Assembly (NCBI GenBank): GCA_030549775.1
Contig: CM060177.1
Span: 66,331,638-66,395,637, forward strand
Source of the DNA: Tamarix chinensis
Taxonomy: Eukaryota; Streptophyta; Magnoliopsida; Caryophyllales; Tamaricaceae
Direction: 5' to 3'
DNA length: 64,000 nucleotides
Shown piece by piece: positions 21,293-33,480 of the stretch (position 1 is the stretch's first letter; each line of letters begins with the position of its first letter). Both the position numbers and the translations under genes were made by a program. The notes under the pieces were generated by a model that was given only the letters and a program-made list of their open reading frames with translations, made no database searches and was not told the DNA's origin.

Positions 21293-24087
21293 TTTCTCTC
21301 ATCAACCCCATACACCCATATAAATGTGTGTTTGTGTGTGTGCACGTGCGCGTGCCTTTTCGCTTCTATTGCCTCTTTCCTTTCCTTAAACAATCATATG
21401 CCAAGCCTTCTCTTCTTCTTCTTCACCTCATTTCTCCTCCATTTTTCCTCTATCAGCACATGACCCCCAGTAACAACCAGTCTTGTTTATCATACCTCAA
21501 CCCCAACCATGACCATACCCCAATGTCACACTCTCAACCCAACTACCTCTAATTTTTATGAGCCCTATTAGCCACAAAGCACCATCTTCCTTCCCCAGCA
21601 ACTAACAACCTTTCGCTTATCAACCTCCCTCGTAATTGCCTAACTATCATTGGCATAAAACCACACCATTTTCCATCTACGTATTACTCCACTTTTCCTT
21701 GTGAGGTTAAAAAATTTGTCATCCTTCACACGGCCCACTCCTCTAGTAGTGTATATCATTCCTTAATCCTATGCCACCCTTTGCCTTTTCCCCACACACC
21801 GTTGTGCCCTCATCCTTGGCACCATTATGCCCTAAATCTTGACACAAACACTCCCACTATTTTGGATATGTCCCTTTTCCTACCCTCTTCTTCACATTAG
21901 TTTTATTTGTAAAATGTTCTTAATATAATATTATTATATCCATAACTTTTGGTTATTTTATAGTGGTATAATAGAGGGGCGCTAGGTCATATGTTCTTAG
22001 AGACTTGTGATGCCTTTGGTAATGATACATTTCCTAGCTAAGGTTTTTATGTGAATTTTTTTTTTGTATATGATATCATGTTTGGTAATGTTTCTAGATA
22101 AGGTTATTATGATAATGATCTTATATGATATCTTTGTGTTATATGATAAAAAAAAATGAGAAAATTGTGCAGACATATGATTATGAATATTGCTGGTTAT
22201 GAAAATATTAACATGAATAGTATCTAAATAAGAATAAGTGGTATGTGTATTAGTGGTTATGTATTTTCAAGATGATATATTTTGGAGGTTGAAAATTATT
22301 CTCAGTGGGACTTGTAAGGTTATTGTGAAAATATAGGTATTTTTGCATCTTAAGGCCACTTAGTCAATACGTGTCAAATATGGAATCATGGTTATTTTAA
22401 TGTGCAATTAGTTAAAATATTCTAATTTTATTATGTGGAACATATGGAGTTATTATACATGACCTTACCCTAAGGAAATAATAAAAAACATGCCTAAACT
22501 TTGGAATAATAACATAATAGGCTGGATTACTATCACATGTGTAAAATATTGGAGTGATAACATTATTACCACATTAGAGGTAGTGAATGGTCATGCTATT
22601 TTTTGATTGAGCATTAAGTTTAGTGGTTATATGATTCTTATGAGAAAATTTATGCTCAATTTGTGAAATTGAGGTTTTATGGAGAATTAAAAATAGTAAC
22701 CCTAAATGTAGGTTATTATCACATGTATAAAATGTTATACTTAACCCTTGATATTTTGAAATGTTGTGAACAATAGTAATTTAATGATGGGTATTAAATT
22801 TGATGATAAAATGAGTAGCAAGGATGAAGTTATGCTTAACTTATAAAATTAGAGTTTCTTAACAAAAATATGACATTTGGTCTTAGGAAATATATTAATA
22901 TCCAAATTATTTAGTCTACTGTGTTTGGAGTAATTATAATAAGAATGATTATGAAAATTTCATACCTTATTATGCATGATGATCTAGAGACATACCATAA
23001 TGAATAAGACACTAAGCACTTAAAGTGAAATATTACATGAACTAGGGTCGAGGTGTCATAAGTCTATTCCTTCAGACAATAATAGTAGGTCACTTGTGTT
23101 TTGACCACAGAGGTGTTTTAGACTACTCTAATATAAGAATTGTGGGGGTCCTTAAGCTTATCATAAACTAGAATATGATCTAATGATGAAGAAGAATGAA
23201 TAAGATATTAATCACTTAAAGTGAAAGATTATAGAAGTCAAGATTAAGGTGATGTGTCTGTTCCACCATATGATAATAGTGTCTTAGAAGCATTTTGCCC
23301 TCAAAGGTGTTTTACACCATTACATAAGATTAAGAATAGTGGTCAAGAGTATGTTGCCATGATATATGTTTTTCCCATTCCACTAGATTATAATAGTAGC
23401 TTAGGATTACTTTATCTTAAGAGGTGTTTAAGTCTGTTTCATCAAATTAAGAATATTAGAGTCCTTAAACCCAACATATATAAGAATATGGATTGTGGTT
23501 CTATCAAATATTAGGCTTTTGGAATTATTATTAGCTTACATCGTATAATTATGCTTATTTTTCCTTCTATGTGACAAATTTATTCGTTATAGTGTGGTAA
23601 TGACTGCATTATCACAAGCTTTAGTATGTTGCATATTGATCATTCTTTTCATGGAGGCTACTCATTCACACTCATAGTGGGTATAGTTGAGCTTGTATAG
23701 GTCATTGAGTACTCCTTCGATGAGTTTGCTTAGTATACTGCTTTACTAGGAAAGGAGTAACTATTTTATCTTTGGGGCTTGGGGGATATATATAAGTTAA
23801 CAAAATATTAGTTTGACCTATATACCTTTTGGGACTCTTAGTCTAGTGTGTCTCTTTTATGTATTATGAATATGGTATTTTATGTTTATCCCTGAACACT
23901 TTTCTGTGTTTCTATATTTCTCTTATTCTTTATTTTATCATTTTTAAGTGTTTAACTATTTTTCCTTATATTCTATGTAAGGATTGATGGTTAGCTAGCC
24001 TTAAGTGGAATAATACAGTAACGCTCACTATTTATTTATTATGCTTCCACTAAATTTATTTTTTGTGGTAAACTTTGGTGCGTTACA
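21293..24087 (+). mobile_element. LTR of element H, segment 3 (3' end)
   Basis: Resumes with the TTTCT duplication and C/T-rich sequence, has a TATAAATG-like site near 21322, then long AT-rich DNA. Decayed hairpin-array phrases lie at 23050-23450 (for example CCACTAGATTATAATAGTAG). It ends ACTTTGGTGCGTTACA at 24087 and a primer-binding site follows, so this is a real LTR joined to an internal region. The terminal hairpin appears deleted at GCCTTAAGTGG. Without the insertions the LTR is about 3.2 kb. Confidence 0.65.
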
Positions 24088-24088
24088 A

Positions 24089-24102
24089 GTTAGTATCAAG
24101 GA
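24089..24102 (+). other. Degenerate tRNA-Met primer-binding site of H
   Basis: GTTAGTATCAAGGA lies 1 nt after the LTR end. The usual site complementary to initiator tRNA-Met reads TTGGTATCAGAGC, and nine or so positions are kept. Confidence 0.6.
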
Positions 24103-24349
24103 TTTTGTTTAATTACCATGTTTTTGTTTTCAAAAAAATAGTTTTCAACTGATCCCCTATCTGATTTTTTCATTTTCTTGCATATTTTGAAAATATGTAT
24201 TTTTTACAAAACTCCATTTAACTTGTGTGGAGTTTAGAACGAGTGTCCTAGATGGCCCTTAAATGTGTGTATGTGTAATATATATTGGAAAGTTAGGAAT
24301 AATTTATCGTAATGGGTTTTTTTTACCTTATAGCTAGTTTACTATTGCT

Positions 24350-25000
24350 TTGAAAAGCCATGTGAATTATTGGGATGAGACCTTTGTTGCCTTCATTGAT
24401 TTCCTTCTGTATCTACCACTACCACCTTAGCCTAAACAACTTCCACCACCTGCACAATACCCTTAGGAGGGTATCAGAGAGGACTATATTTAGTGGGTTA
24501 CTTGACATTACCCATTAATCTATGCGAGTGGATAAGATCTAATCATCCTAAAGGGATGGATCTGGGACATGAACATGAAATAAGAGTTAATCGACTATTC
24601 ACCTTATTAAAAGGCGAGCATTTTAGCCTACTTCCTTTGGAGGGCCATAGATTCTTTGTAGGCTGATCATCATGATAAAGGAGGACTTAAGAATGATAGG
24701 ATCAATGAGTTGATGCAGCGAATTTAGAGGAGCAAGATTGTGTCAGAGTACCATGGTCAATTTATAGAACTACTTATGTTCACCCAATGGATACTAACTA
24801 GTGAGTTGATGGTGGTATATCAATTCGAGCAACGGGTCCATTTCAAAATTCATAGGATGAATGGTGTGATGACCTTCTTGAACATAGCCACCTTTTAAGA
24901 TTAGGCTTATGTCATTGCTACCATAGTATAGGAGCAAAGTTCCATCCTCCGTAAGAAGAAGTTTTAGTTTTGGAGGCTAAACCTCTAAATTTCTAGCCAA
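24350..25000 (+). pseudogene. Gag remnant of Tekay-like element H
   Basis: Fragments of the capsid region are readable across frameshifts, best at about 24745-24885. There YHGQFIELLMFTQW and then LMVVYQFEQRVHFKIHRM match the plant Ty3/gypsy gag pattern (Y...F..L....P......E..R...F..GL...I). Gag would form the virus-like particle. Several stops and frameshifts make it dead. It lies in the right order after the primer-binding site and before protease. 25000-25430 is decayed internal sequence without clear motifs. Confidence 0.55.
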
Positions 25001-25429
25001 AGGGCTAGACCGGGGGGCTTTAAATTAGACATTTAGGACAACTAAGATGCTTTATTTGTTGCTTTCTAATCGAGATCATTCTACACAAAACTACTAGGGT
25101 GAAAATTTTGGTGCCAAGCTTAAGGTTTGTTAGACAACCATTCATTTGAGTTCCAATATCATTAGAGGGGTCAATACAAACATAGGGACCCACTTCTACC
25201 TCAACAACAACATTATGAATAGTAGACCTACCATCCACAACTATGACAACATAAGGCACTTTCATTAGTTGGTATTCAACATAGGGAGATTAATGGGACA
25301 CTAGAATGACCTTCCATTTCTTCATGAAGAAAGGCATACCTAATAATCTAGAGGGTATTATGGAGAATATAAGGGATGACAATTAGATGGATGCCTAAAG
25401 TCATTAGCCAGTCTAAGGCCAATTGACAA

Positions 25430-25771
25430 TTGGATGGGATCACTGGTATGTTCACCAACCTTTTGTTAGTAGTGCATTTGTTATTTTATTTTTGTGCATC
25501 CTTGTTCTCCAAATCCACAACTTTTATGACTAGATGTGCCTTATCTAAATCTATTAGTGTATCTATATCTATGATGTTACATTATAGGGATAAACAACAT
25601 TCCGTTGGACTCTACTTGGATGTGGCCTTAGAGATAGGGGTAAAATTCCTACTAGATGTGGTTGAGATGGACCTACGGGACTTTGATGTGATCCTCAAGA
25701 TTTATATTTTGGGGAGATATCAAGTGGTAATAGATAACATAGATGAGAAAATACTTTTTTGGGGACATTAG
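25430..25771 (+). pseudogene. Aspartic protease remnant of H
   Basis: This 113-codon open frame aligns by eye with the gypsy protease. A hydrophobic strand LLFYFCASLFSKSTTF stands where VLFDSGAS-FSFVS is expected, then SKSISVSIS, then VEMDLRDFDVILKIYILGRY for VEMDLRDFDVILGMDWLG. The catalytic D-S/T-G triad is replaced by YFC, so it cannot be active in spite of being open. The enzyme would process the Gag-Pol precursor. The frame ends at a stop just before the RT linker. Confidence 0.75.
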
Positions 25772-25858
25772 GGTGCTTCAATCTCCTATAGAAGATATAA
25801 CGGAGGCTTATGATGATGGTTGTATCTACCCATATGTTGTATTATTTTGTGGTAAGAG

Positions 25859-26068
25859 TTGAAGAATAACATGTTAAAATCAGAATATATTCTTGTTCCC
25901 TGTGAATTATCAAAGGAGATACCTATTTTGCCGCAAGTGTTCAATATAGGCATCATCATCATGATAGTACATAGGGTGGAGCTATTTTCTATGAAACATT
26001 ATTGGTTCACACTAGTAGAGTTACAAAAAATGATGTCTTAGTTGAAGAAGCTAATGTATCATTGGTAC
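25859..26068 (+). pseudogene. Protease-RT linker and RT start of H
   Basis: VELFSMKHYWFTLVELQKM fits the [26 protein letters not shown] segment that opens plant gypsy RT. A stop follows, and the sequence breaks at 26068 where element N begins. The reading continues at 28881. Confidence 0.6.
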
Positions 26069-28880
26069 TATAACACCCACTTTGTATAAGATTGGTTTCT
26101 TCTATCTTTCTTATAAAAAAGTGCTAAGGCTTAAAATATTAGTTTTTTTAAAGTAATAACATATTTAATAGAATGATGGTAGAGAAAATTAAAGAATATT
26201 ACTATCATTTCAAATAATATAATGATAAGAAATTATAAAATAAAGTGAAAGGAAAATAAATAATGGAATAAGAGTACGAGAACAATTGTATCAAAAGATA
26301 TCTAGTAGAACAATGAATATTCCTAATCCCAACAAAAATAGTATCATTCAACTAATTTCACAAGATAACGTGTAAAGATCACTACATATTGAATAAGTAG
26401 GGGCCCATGGAATGATACCCATCAATACTACAGTATAGAGTAATCTATCATACAAAATTAATATGAAAGCACACACTGACCACCTAGAAGGCATCATAAT
26501 AAAATATGGTATGAAATATTAAAATGTACATGCGATGATCAAAATATAATAATCATATGAGATAAAGAATAATAACCAAAGCATATACTAATCATACCTA
26601 TCAATTTAAAACATGCTAAAACTTACCTATCAAGAATATAAGAGATGTTCTATGAAGTAGTAGTTAGAACCAATCTCAACATAGTAACCATAACCTTAAC
26701 AATATATCTGACATCTCAATATTAAAGCTAGTAATGTCCATAACACCATAGATAGGTCTCAATGGCACAATACCAAGTACAAGTAGGCATGAAGTCTACT
26801 ACCAAACCAATCCAATAATTATTTCAATCAAATTATAATTATTATCATTTTTATTTAATCAAGGAGAGATCATATCAACATCAAAATACTATGGTACTCT
26901 GGTCATAATGGAACACAAAGGAAATACAGTATCCTACAAACTGACAAACTAAGGATACTAAGGGTCCTTGTCATATTGGTAAACAAGGGAGACACATTAC
27001 CCCACTGATAAGGACACCTAATCCATACATACCCTCTATTAGTCCATAGAGCTAAATAGAGTAAGTTATAGGGCTTGGCAAGGGCACTAAGGAACAATTG
27101 TGAAAATCCCTAAACAATCATGGGTTGGACACATCATTAGGGTAAGTACCCCTAAGGATCCACTATACCTAATCATAAGGTAATTCACATTAAATATTTA
27201 TATTTTATGAAGGTGACTACAATACAAGAAAATAAGAAAATAGATGCAATTTCCACATTTAACCATTTTTAATCATTCGTAACATCTAGTATGACCATAA
27301 TCAAAGTAAATGCTAAGATAAACATGATAACTATCAAATGGCATCCCAGGTTTAATTATTCACATTTGGGAATATTAGGCCAAAATAAGCCAAAATGCCC
27401 TTGAGGGCATAATTTCAAGATCATCTATTTCAATACTAATTCTAATTTATTTATTAATTTTCCTTAAAAAGGATGAAACAAAATAATTAAATTGTTTAAC
27501 ATGCAAATAAATTACCATACACATCAAATAACCATTTTAACCTTAAATATGATATAGCACATAAAGCAATAGCATGTGTATTAATTTTATCCAAAATCAC
27601 ATATTCCTTTACTCAGGAATAAATATTATATATTAGGTATGCTTATTACTATATATATGATGATTTGCTTAAAATGACCAAAATACTCCTATGGTATACA
27701 ATAATAATCATCATGCTATAAAATATATTTCTAAAATATCAAATCACATACCTATAAAGTTAACAATTATTAATACATATTAGGAATTCTTACTGGAATA
27801 AATATCATAATACACTTAAAAGAATAAATTGTCCCTAAGGGCATGCAATAGTAATAATTATGGTAAAGATACACCTAGGCATATTTAACCAATCTTATTG
27901 CACATACGTGACATAAATAATTTATTTCTAGAATTAAAACCATTTAACATACTTTCATACACATAATAAGTTACACACACTATCATCCTCCATTTTACCA
28001 AATTTTGTACTAGAATTTTCAGACAAATAATGTAATTTTGAAAAACATTTTTAGTTAAAATGTATACATCAAAAACACTATTATACTATCATACAATATC
28101 TGACATTATAGTATAGTATAAGAATTATGTGATTTCCATAAAAAAAATAATAGGAACCTAATAAAATTTATTAGGCTCTATTAATCATTCTTTTACAACT
28201 ATAAATAATACCACATTAACCATATTAATATTTTACTAATATAATAATAATTTTTATTAAAATAGTAAACAAATGACAATTATAAAAATATTTTTAAGTT
28301 GGAAAGGGGTAAAAATGATAAACTTCATAATGCATAAGCATTGTAAGTTTAAGTATGTAGGAAGTGTTGGAGTGGAGAGTTAGTGAAGGGAGAGGGTGGC
28401 CATGAAGGGAGGAAGTGGGTGGGTCTCAGATTTAGGGAGGAAGGTAGGTGGTTAGCATGCAAGGAAAGGAAGGGAAAAGTAAGGGAGACATGAAACATGG
28501 AGGAATTGGCATTTGGGCCTAATGGGTAAAAACGAGTGTGGGCATGGTTCACTAAGAGGTAAGGACAAAATGAAAAGTGAAAAAGTGAGGGAGAAAGGAA
28601 AAAGAAAATAAAATTTGTGACAAAATTGGAATTATGTTTTGGTTTCGGATATGGTAAAATTAATTTATCGAGGATTAGGGAACCCAATTTAGAAATATAA
28701 ACATGGGAAATTTTCATTTGTTTAGGGTGGTATAAAATAAAAAAATAAAGAGATAAAATAATTAGGTTAAATTTGTTTAAGAATATATCAAGGTATATGA
28801 GTTAAGTGTTAACAAAATAATTAATATGGGATTTATGGGTTAAATTTTTAATAAATGGCTAAACACTCAAGGTGTTATGA
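26069..28880 (-). mobile_element. Giant LTR-like element N (antisense, in H RT)
   Basis: Plus-strand termini TATAACACCCAC and AAGGTGTTATG are decayed forms of TGTAACACCCC and GGGGTGTTACA. In antisense order it has a C/T-rich domain (28700-28350), a module at 27180-26890 matching 11660-11950 of A (compare CCTTAGGGGT...TACCCTAA), and a terminal hairpin. It is thus an A-subfamily copy. It interrupts RT between ELQKM and LFLMKKDWNLFICI. No clear target-site duplication remains, so the ends may be off by several bases. A 122-codon minus frame in the pyrimidine-rich part is not called. Confidence 0.65.
26078..26123 (-). repeat. Terminal hairpin of N
   Basis: CACTTTGTATAAGA (26078-26091) pairs with TCTTATAAAAAAGTG (26109-26123), with one internal gap. 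The stem has an AT-rich sequence unlike A or B, yet sits in the same place after GCCTTAG on the sense strand. Confidence 0.65.
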
Positions 28881-29410
28881 GTAAATGTGCTTTGGGTTTG
28901 TCTAGGGAGCACCGTTTGTTTTTAATGAAGAAGGATTGGAACCTTTTTATATGTATTTAATAATAGGGTCTAAGATAGTCGACGATGCAGAGTATCCGCA
29001 TCTAATTATTAATGATATTTTCAACTAGCTTTGGGGTGGTCTAACCTTTGTGAAGATTGACATGAGGTTATGTTACCACTAATTATGCGTTGTATATGTA
29101 GAGATCATAAAGAAGACTGTTAGGATACAATTTCATAGTGTTGCCTTTTTGGCTCACTAATGTGTATGCCTTATTTATGGACTTGTTGATAATGTTTTTT
29201 TAGCCATTCCTTGATAAGTTTGTTGTTATGTCCATTGATGATATATTTGTACACTCTCAGAGTAGAGAGGAAGATAAGAAACATCTTCACACTATCATAT
29301 CATGCCATAGAGATCATAGAATATAAAAAAAAAGCTCTCAAAGTGTGAGTTATAGCTTCAAGATGTTGCATTTTTGGAACATTTGATCTTAGAGTACTCT
29401 TTGTAGCACA
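28881..29410 (+). pseudogene. Reverse transcriptase remnant of H
   Basis: After N, RT resumes: LFLMKKDWNLFICI (for VLFVKKKDGTLRLCIDYR), YPHLIINDIF, GGLTFVKIDMRLCYH (for KVFSKIDLRSGYHQ), a decayed PFWLTN-type phrase and DDI-type sequence around 29235, and KCEL/VAFLEHLI near 29340-29385 (for SKCEFWLEEVAFLGHVIS). The order is that of palm and fingers up to the connection domain. There are many stops. The rest of RT and the first part of RNase H are missing at the junction with P. Tekay/Del-like assignment rests on the KCEFW-VSFLGH and LKDYD phrases. Confidence 0.8.
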
Positions 29411-29429
29411 TTAAAATAATTACCTTCAC

Positions 29430-30400
29430 CCATCCAACTAACCTAACATTTATTCATTTGTCTCAAAGTCAAGGTCTTCATCACAAGTCTCTATAGCTTC
29501 AATATCTTCTATAGATAATATACTTTGGTTAGGACATTTTATAGTGAAGTGTATAAATCCTTGTCCTTAAAGCATCAACTTGTAGATAATTCATTGAAAT
29601 TAGCCTTTCCCTTCTTTTTTCTCAGCATTTGTATAGCTTGAGGTACCCATCCCTTACTTAGGAGTCTGAGTACTTGAGAAGTAATTTGCTGGGCATGTGG
29701 CTTCAAAGATAGCTTAATAATATCATGAAGAGAATCATATAGACAAGTTTTAAATTTATCTCAAACCATTATGTTTGGGCTACCTATAAATATGGAAAAA
29801 GTTTGTTCCTTCTCGTGTATGTCACATATAAGTTCTAACCTCTCGAACTCCCAAATATATTTTTTAAAACTTAAATGTCTTTATCTAAGAGTATTCAATA
29901 TAATGTAATTATCTTGATCATATTATTTTTGTATAAATTTTCATTTCAATTATTTCTTAATCTTACCCTAAGATTTAATTTTAGATATACCATCTCTTTA
30001 TCTAGTTCTTTAACTTAAGAGTAGCTAATTTACAAATTTTCTCATCATGATAATCCTTTAATTAAAAATCATACTCTATCTTATGTAATGATTTAAAAAA
30101 TAAATCAACATCAACTTTTCCATCTAAATCAACAAGATCATTTTTAATACCTTTATCTTCTTTATGATGATGCTTTGATTGATGCTCCTTGTTCTTTCTA
30201 TTACTTTCATTACATTGTGAAACTTCTTCATACTCTAATCATGAGTTCAAATAAATTCCTCTTGCATGATTTATGCAATTTTTAATACATCCTAATAGAT
30301 CTCCAAAGAACTCTTTTTATTCTTCCAACTTTTACACTGAATCTTGATTAGTAAAGAAAGACTCCATCCTTTACTTTTTAGTTTACGTTGCATGAAGTTG
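29430..30400 (-). pseudogene. Gag remnant of P
   Basis: Matches the gag region of L (about 51870-52580) along its length, for example the GGGTACC-type phrase at 29650 against 51915, and the ACATATAAGTTC phrase at 29827. It carries many stops. A CFK-type start of a zinc knuckle can be read near 29570, with later cysteines lost. Confidence 0.5.
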
Positions 30401-31794
30401 CCGAAGCTAAGCATTGATTCCTATCAAATTGATTGAGGGATTTTGGATTGATTTAAAATTTTATTGAATACTTGGTTATCCTTCCATATCAATGAACTTT
30501 CTAACACACTTTAACAAATGATTAGTAATCCTTTAGAAATCCATTAGAACCTAAATCACTCAAGGGTTTCCTTTAGTACTTCAAGTTGGCTCTTGTAGAA
30601 TTATTTAATTCTATTGAATTAAAAAAATAATTGAAAATCAATATTATCAAGTACACAAATAGACTAAAACACCTTCCATGTTTCTTGAAAAAGTATTGAT
30701 ATAGAATTAAACAAAATTTAACACCAAACATTCAATACTTTCTAACAAAGTTTATACATGTAGTTTATGTTCTAATATGAAATATGTCTAATTAATATTC
30801 AAAAAACTATCCTATATTTATTAGGTATATGTATTTAAAAAATAATTAGTCCAAATGATGGGCTACACTCCACATATAGTTTCATATGGACTAATATGTA
30901 TCCAACTTAACTTCTAAACCTTAAAATGCCGACTAGGGTTAAAGAGTTCATTAAGTGTTTATGCATTTAAGTGATCATCTCAGGGTTTGGTTATATATTA
31001 AAATATATCCTAATTACTCACATAAAATGAAGAAGAAATCAAATTCCTCACAATCAGCACACATATATGATTTTCTCCTTTAAACTACTTAACACACATT
31101 ACTTGCAGTCATCATCTTTATTTCGGTTCTTAGCTTGTCAACTTCCAAGATTCATTTCAAGATCACTATAAATCCTATTTTAATCACTCATTCAAACATA
31201 AAATATTAATTTATTGCATGTAATAATTAAAGGAAATCAATCCAGATTCAAAGAATCAAAGAAAGAATAAACAAGAACCTCTATTTAAAGTCAAAGGAAA
31301 TGTGTTTTCTTGATTCTACTCCATGATATGTATTCCTTCACTTGTGTCAAACCAAAATTATTCTTTAATACCAAAAATTGGTGTGTAAGATAAGTTATGA
31401 TTATCATTCACAATGTAGGATCTCTGTGTTTGATTTGTAGAACGACAAAGTTGAAGAAAAATGGAAGAAAATTGATATGTATTATGATTCAAATGCAAGA
31501 TTCAATTGGAAGATTTTTATCTTCTATAACATTTAAGGATTTATAAAGAGAAAACTCTCTCTTTATCTATAGAAAAAATTTAAGAATTTAGTCATAATTT
31601 ATCCTCACTTGAAGATAAAGTAGGAAGATAGAATTACAAAATGTTTTAACTCAAGGTTTTCTTTCTACTTCATTATGTGTTCTGTTCCAATGAATATCCA
31701 CCATCAAATTTACAAGGTGTATATATATATATATATAGAAATATCAAGCATAGCCTAATCCCTATTAATCAAGACTAAAAAAGTGTCATACTCT
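30113..31794 (-). repeat. First copy of a gag-leader-LTR duplication in P
   Basis: Starts at AACTTTTCCATCTAAATC and runs through gag start and leader into a partial LTR (31382-31794). The same order repeats from 31795 (AACTTTTCCATCTATAT). The first copy is about 370 bp longer in its leader. Confidence 0.7.
31382..31794 (-). mobile_element. Partial 5' LTR inside P
   Basis: TGTGTAAGATAAG... matches the left part of the L and P LTRs and is preceded by a decayed tRNA-Met site (minus strand TTGGTATTAAAGAA). It breaks off at the duplication junction and contains a (TA)9 run near 31723. Confidence 0.65.
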
Positions 31795-32696
31795 AACTTT
31801 TCCATCTATATACAAGGTATATTCTTTATAATGATGCCTTGATTGATGTTAATTGTTCCTTCTATTGCTTCCACTACATTATGAGTCTTCTCCATGCTCT
31901 AATCATGAGTTCAAATAGCTTCCTATATATTTATTTATGAAATTTAAAATACTTTCCATTAGAATTTAAAGGAATCCTTTTTTTCCTTTTGAATTTGACA
32001 CCATTTCTTGCTTGACAAAGCAAGACTTTATTCTCTACATTTTAGTTTGTATTGTAGGAAGTTCTTGAACTTGAGCATTGGTTGTTTCCAAATTTATTGA
32101 GAGATTTATAATTAACTCAAAAATTTCTTGAACATTCTCTTACCCTCCATATTAATCAACTTGCTACCACAAATTCACAAATGATTAGTAATCCTTTTGG
32201 GTTCGATTTGACCCAAATCACTTAAGGGTTTTCTATGGTCCTTCAAGTTGGTTCTTGTAGAAATTTTTGATTCAAATGAATCAAACATATAACAAAAATT
32301 AATATTCTCACATAAAAAATGAGACCAAAACTAGTTTTTTGACAAATTACTTGACATTGTTTTTTTAGGAGTCAACAAAATTTATGGTTTTATCATTTAA
32401 ACTACTCCACAAACATTACATACAATCATCATCCTTGATTTGGTTCTTAGCATGTTAAATTATAAGATTCATTTCAATATCACTATAAATCCTATTATAA
32501 TCACACATATTACAAACCAAGACTAATATCACATGAAAGACTTAAAGAAAAGCAATCAAGATTCAAATAATCAAAGAAAGAATAATCTAGAACCTCTATT
32601 TCACATCAAAGGAAATTTATTTTCATGATTCTACTCTAAGATGTGTCCTCCTTCACATATGTCAAACAAACCTTTTTATTTGATGAAAAAAAATGA
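31795..32696 (-). pseudogene. Second gag start and leader copy in P
   Basis: Repeats 30113 onward: ATGATGCCTTGATTGATG (31832) against 30168, and AATCATGAGTTCAAATA against 30240. It leads into the full LTR. No open frame of note. Confidence 0.6.
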
Positions 32697-33480
32697 TGCT
32701 TAAGATAATGGATGATTACCTTTTAGAAATTCATGACCGTTGTGTTTTGTTTATAGGATAAAAAAGATGAAAAAAGAGGGAAGAAAATTGATACGGTGGA
32801 TGTTTCAAATGTAACATTCAATTGGAAGGTTTTGATCTTCTCCAATATCAAGATAATTCTAAAGTGAAACTTCTAATTTATCTATAAAATAAAATCCTAA
32901 AATTCACTCAAGATTTATTTCACTTGACAAGAAAGTAAGAGGATAGAATAACCAAAAGTTTCAACTTAGCATTTTCATCCTATTTCATTATGTGTTCAGT
33001 TCAAATGAATACCCACCAACGATTGGATAATGTATACATATACACTTATGATGTCAAGCCTAAATTTTTATTTAAGCCCAAATAAACTGGTATAAATAAT
33101 AAAGAGTTAAACCACCACATGTCCGTATAGTATCTATGATGAGTTAAAATTAAAATCATAAGATATTATAAAACTTGCATAAACTATTAAACATAATAGC
33201 GACAATACATGGGATAATCAAATAATAAAGATTCTTGTTTTCTAGCATTGTCTTCCATGCAAGTTTATATCCCTTGCATTGTTATTTAATTGTTCATCAG
33301 GTATAATTGGTGAAGTTCTCTTCTTGAAAACATATGTAATATTGACAATAATAACTTAATGAAACATTATTAGGGTTACTATGAAGGTGTTCAAGATTTT
33401 CAAGAATAATTAGGGCCACCTCCAAATACACTAAATATTTTCCTTCAACATGAGAAGAATGAGATGGAGATGTTCTTACA
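32697..33480 (-). mobile_element. 5' LTR of P
   Basis: A 784-bp LTR bounded by TGCTTAAGATAATGGATGATTACC and GATGTTCTTACA, matching both LTRs of L. The adjacent sequence (minus strand TCATCAAATAAAAAGG) is a decayed primer-binding site. Confidence 0.65.

Larger units (their letters stand above)
29416..33480 (-). mobile_element. Truncated, internally duplicated Reina-like element P
   Basis: A minus-strand relative of L (48464-54338). On the minus strand it has an LTR (33480-32697), 5' untranslated region and gag, and then a second LTR piece, untranslated region and gag down to a decayed zinc-knuckle region near 29560-29590. Pol and the 3' LTR are absent. A TTAAA sits at 29411-29415 and at 33481-33485 and could be its target duplication. 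H is also missing several hundred bases here, so a deletion may have shaped the left end. Confidence 0.65.

Noticed and set aside
28349..28717. 122-codon minus-strand frame
   Set aside because: Sits in the C/T-rich domain of element N and has no domain.
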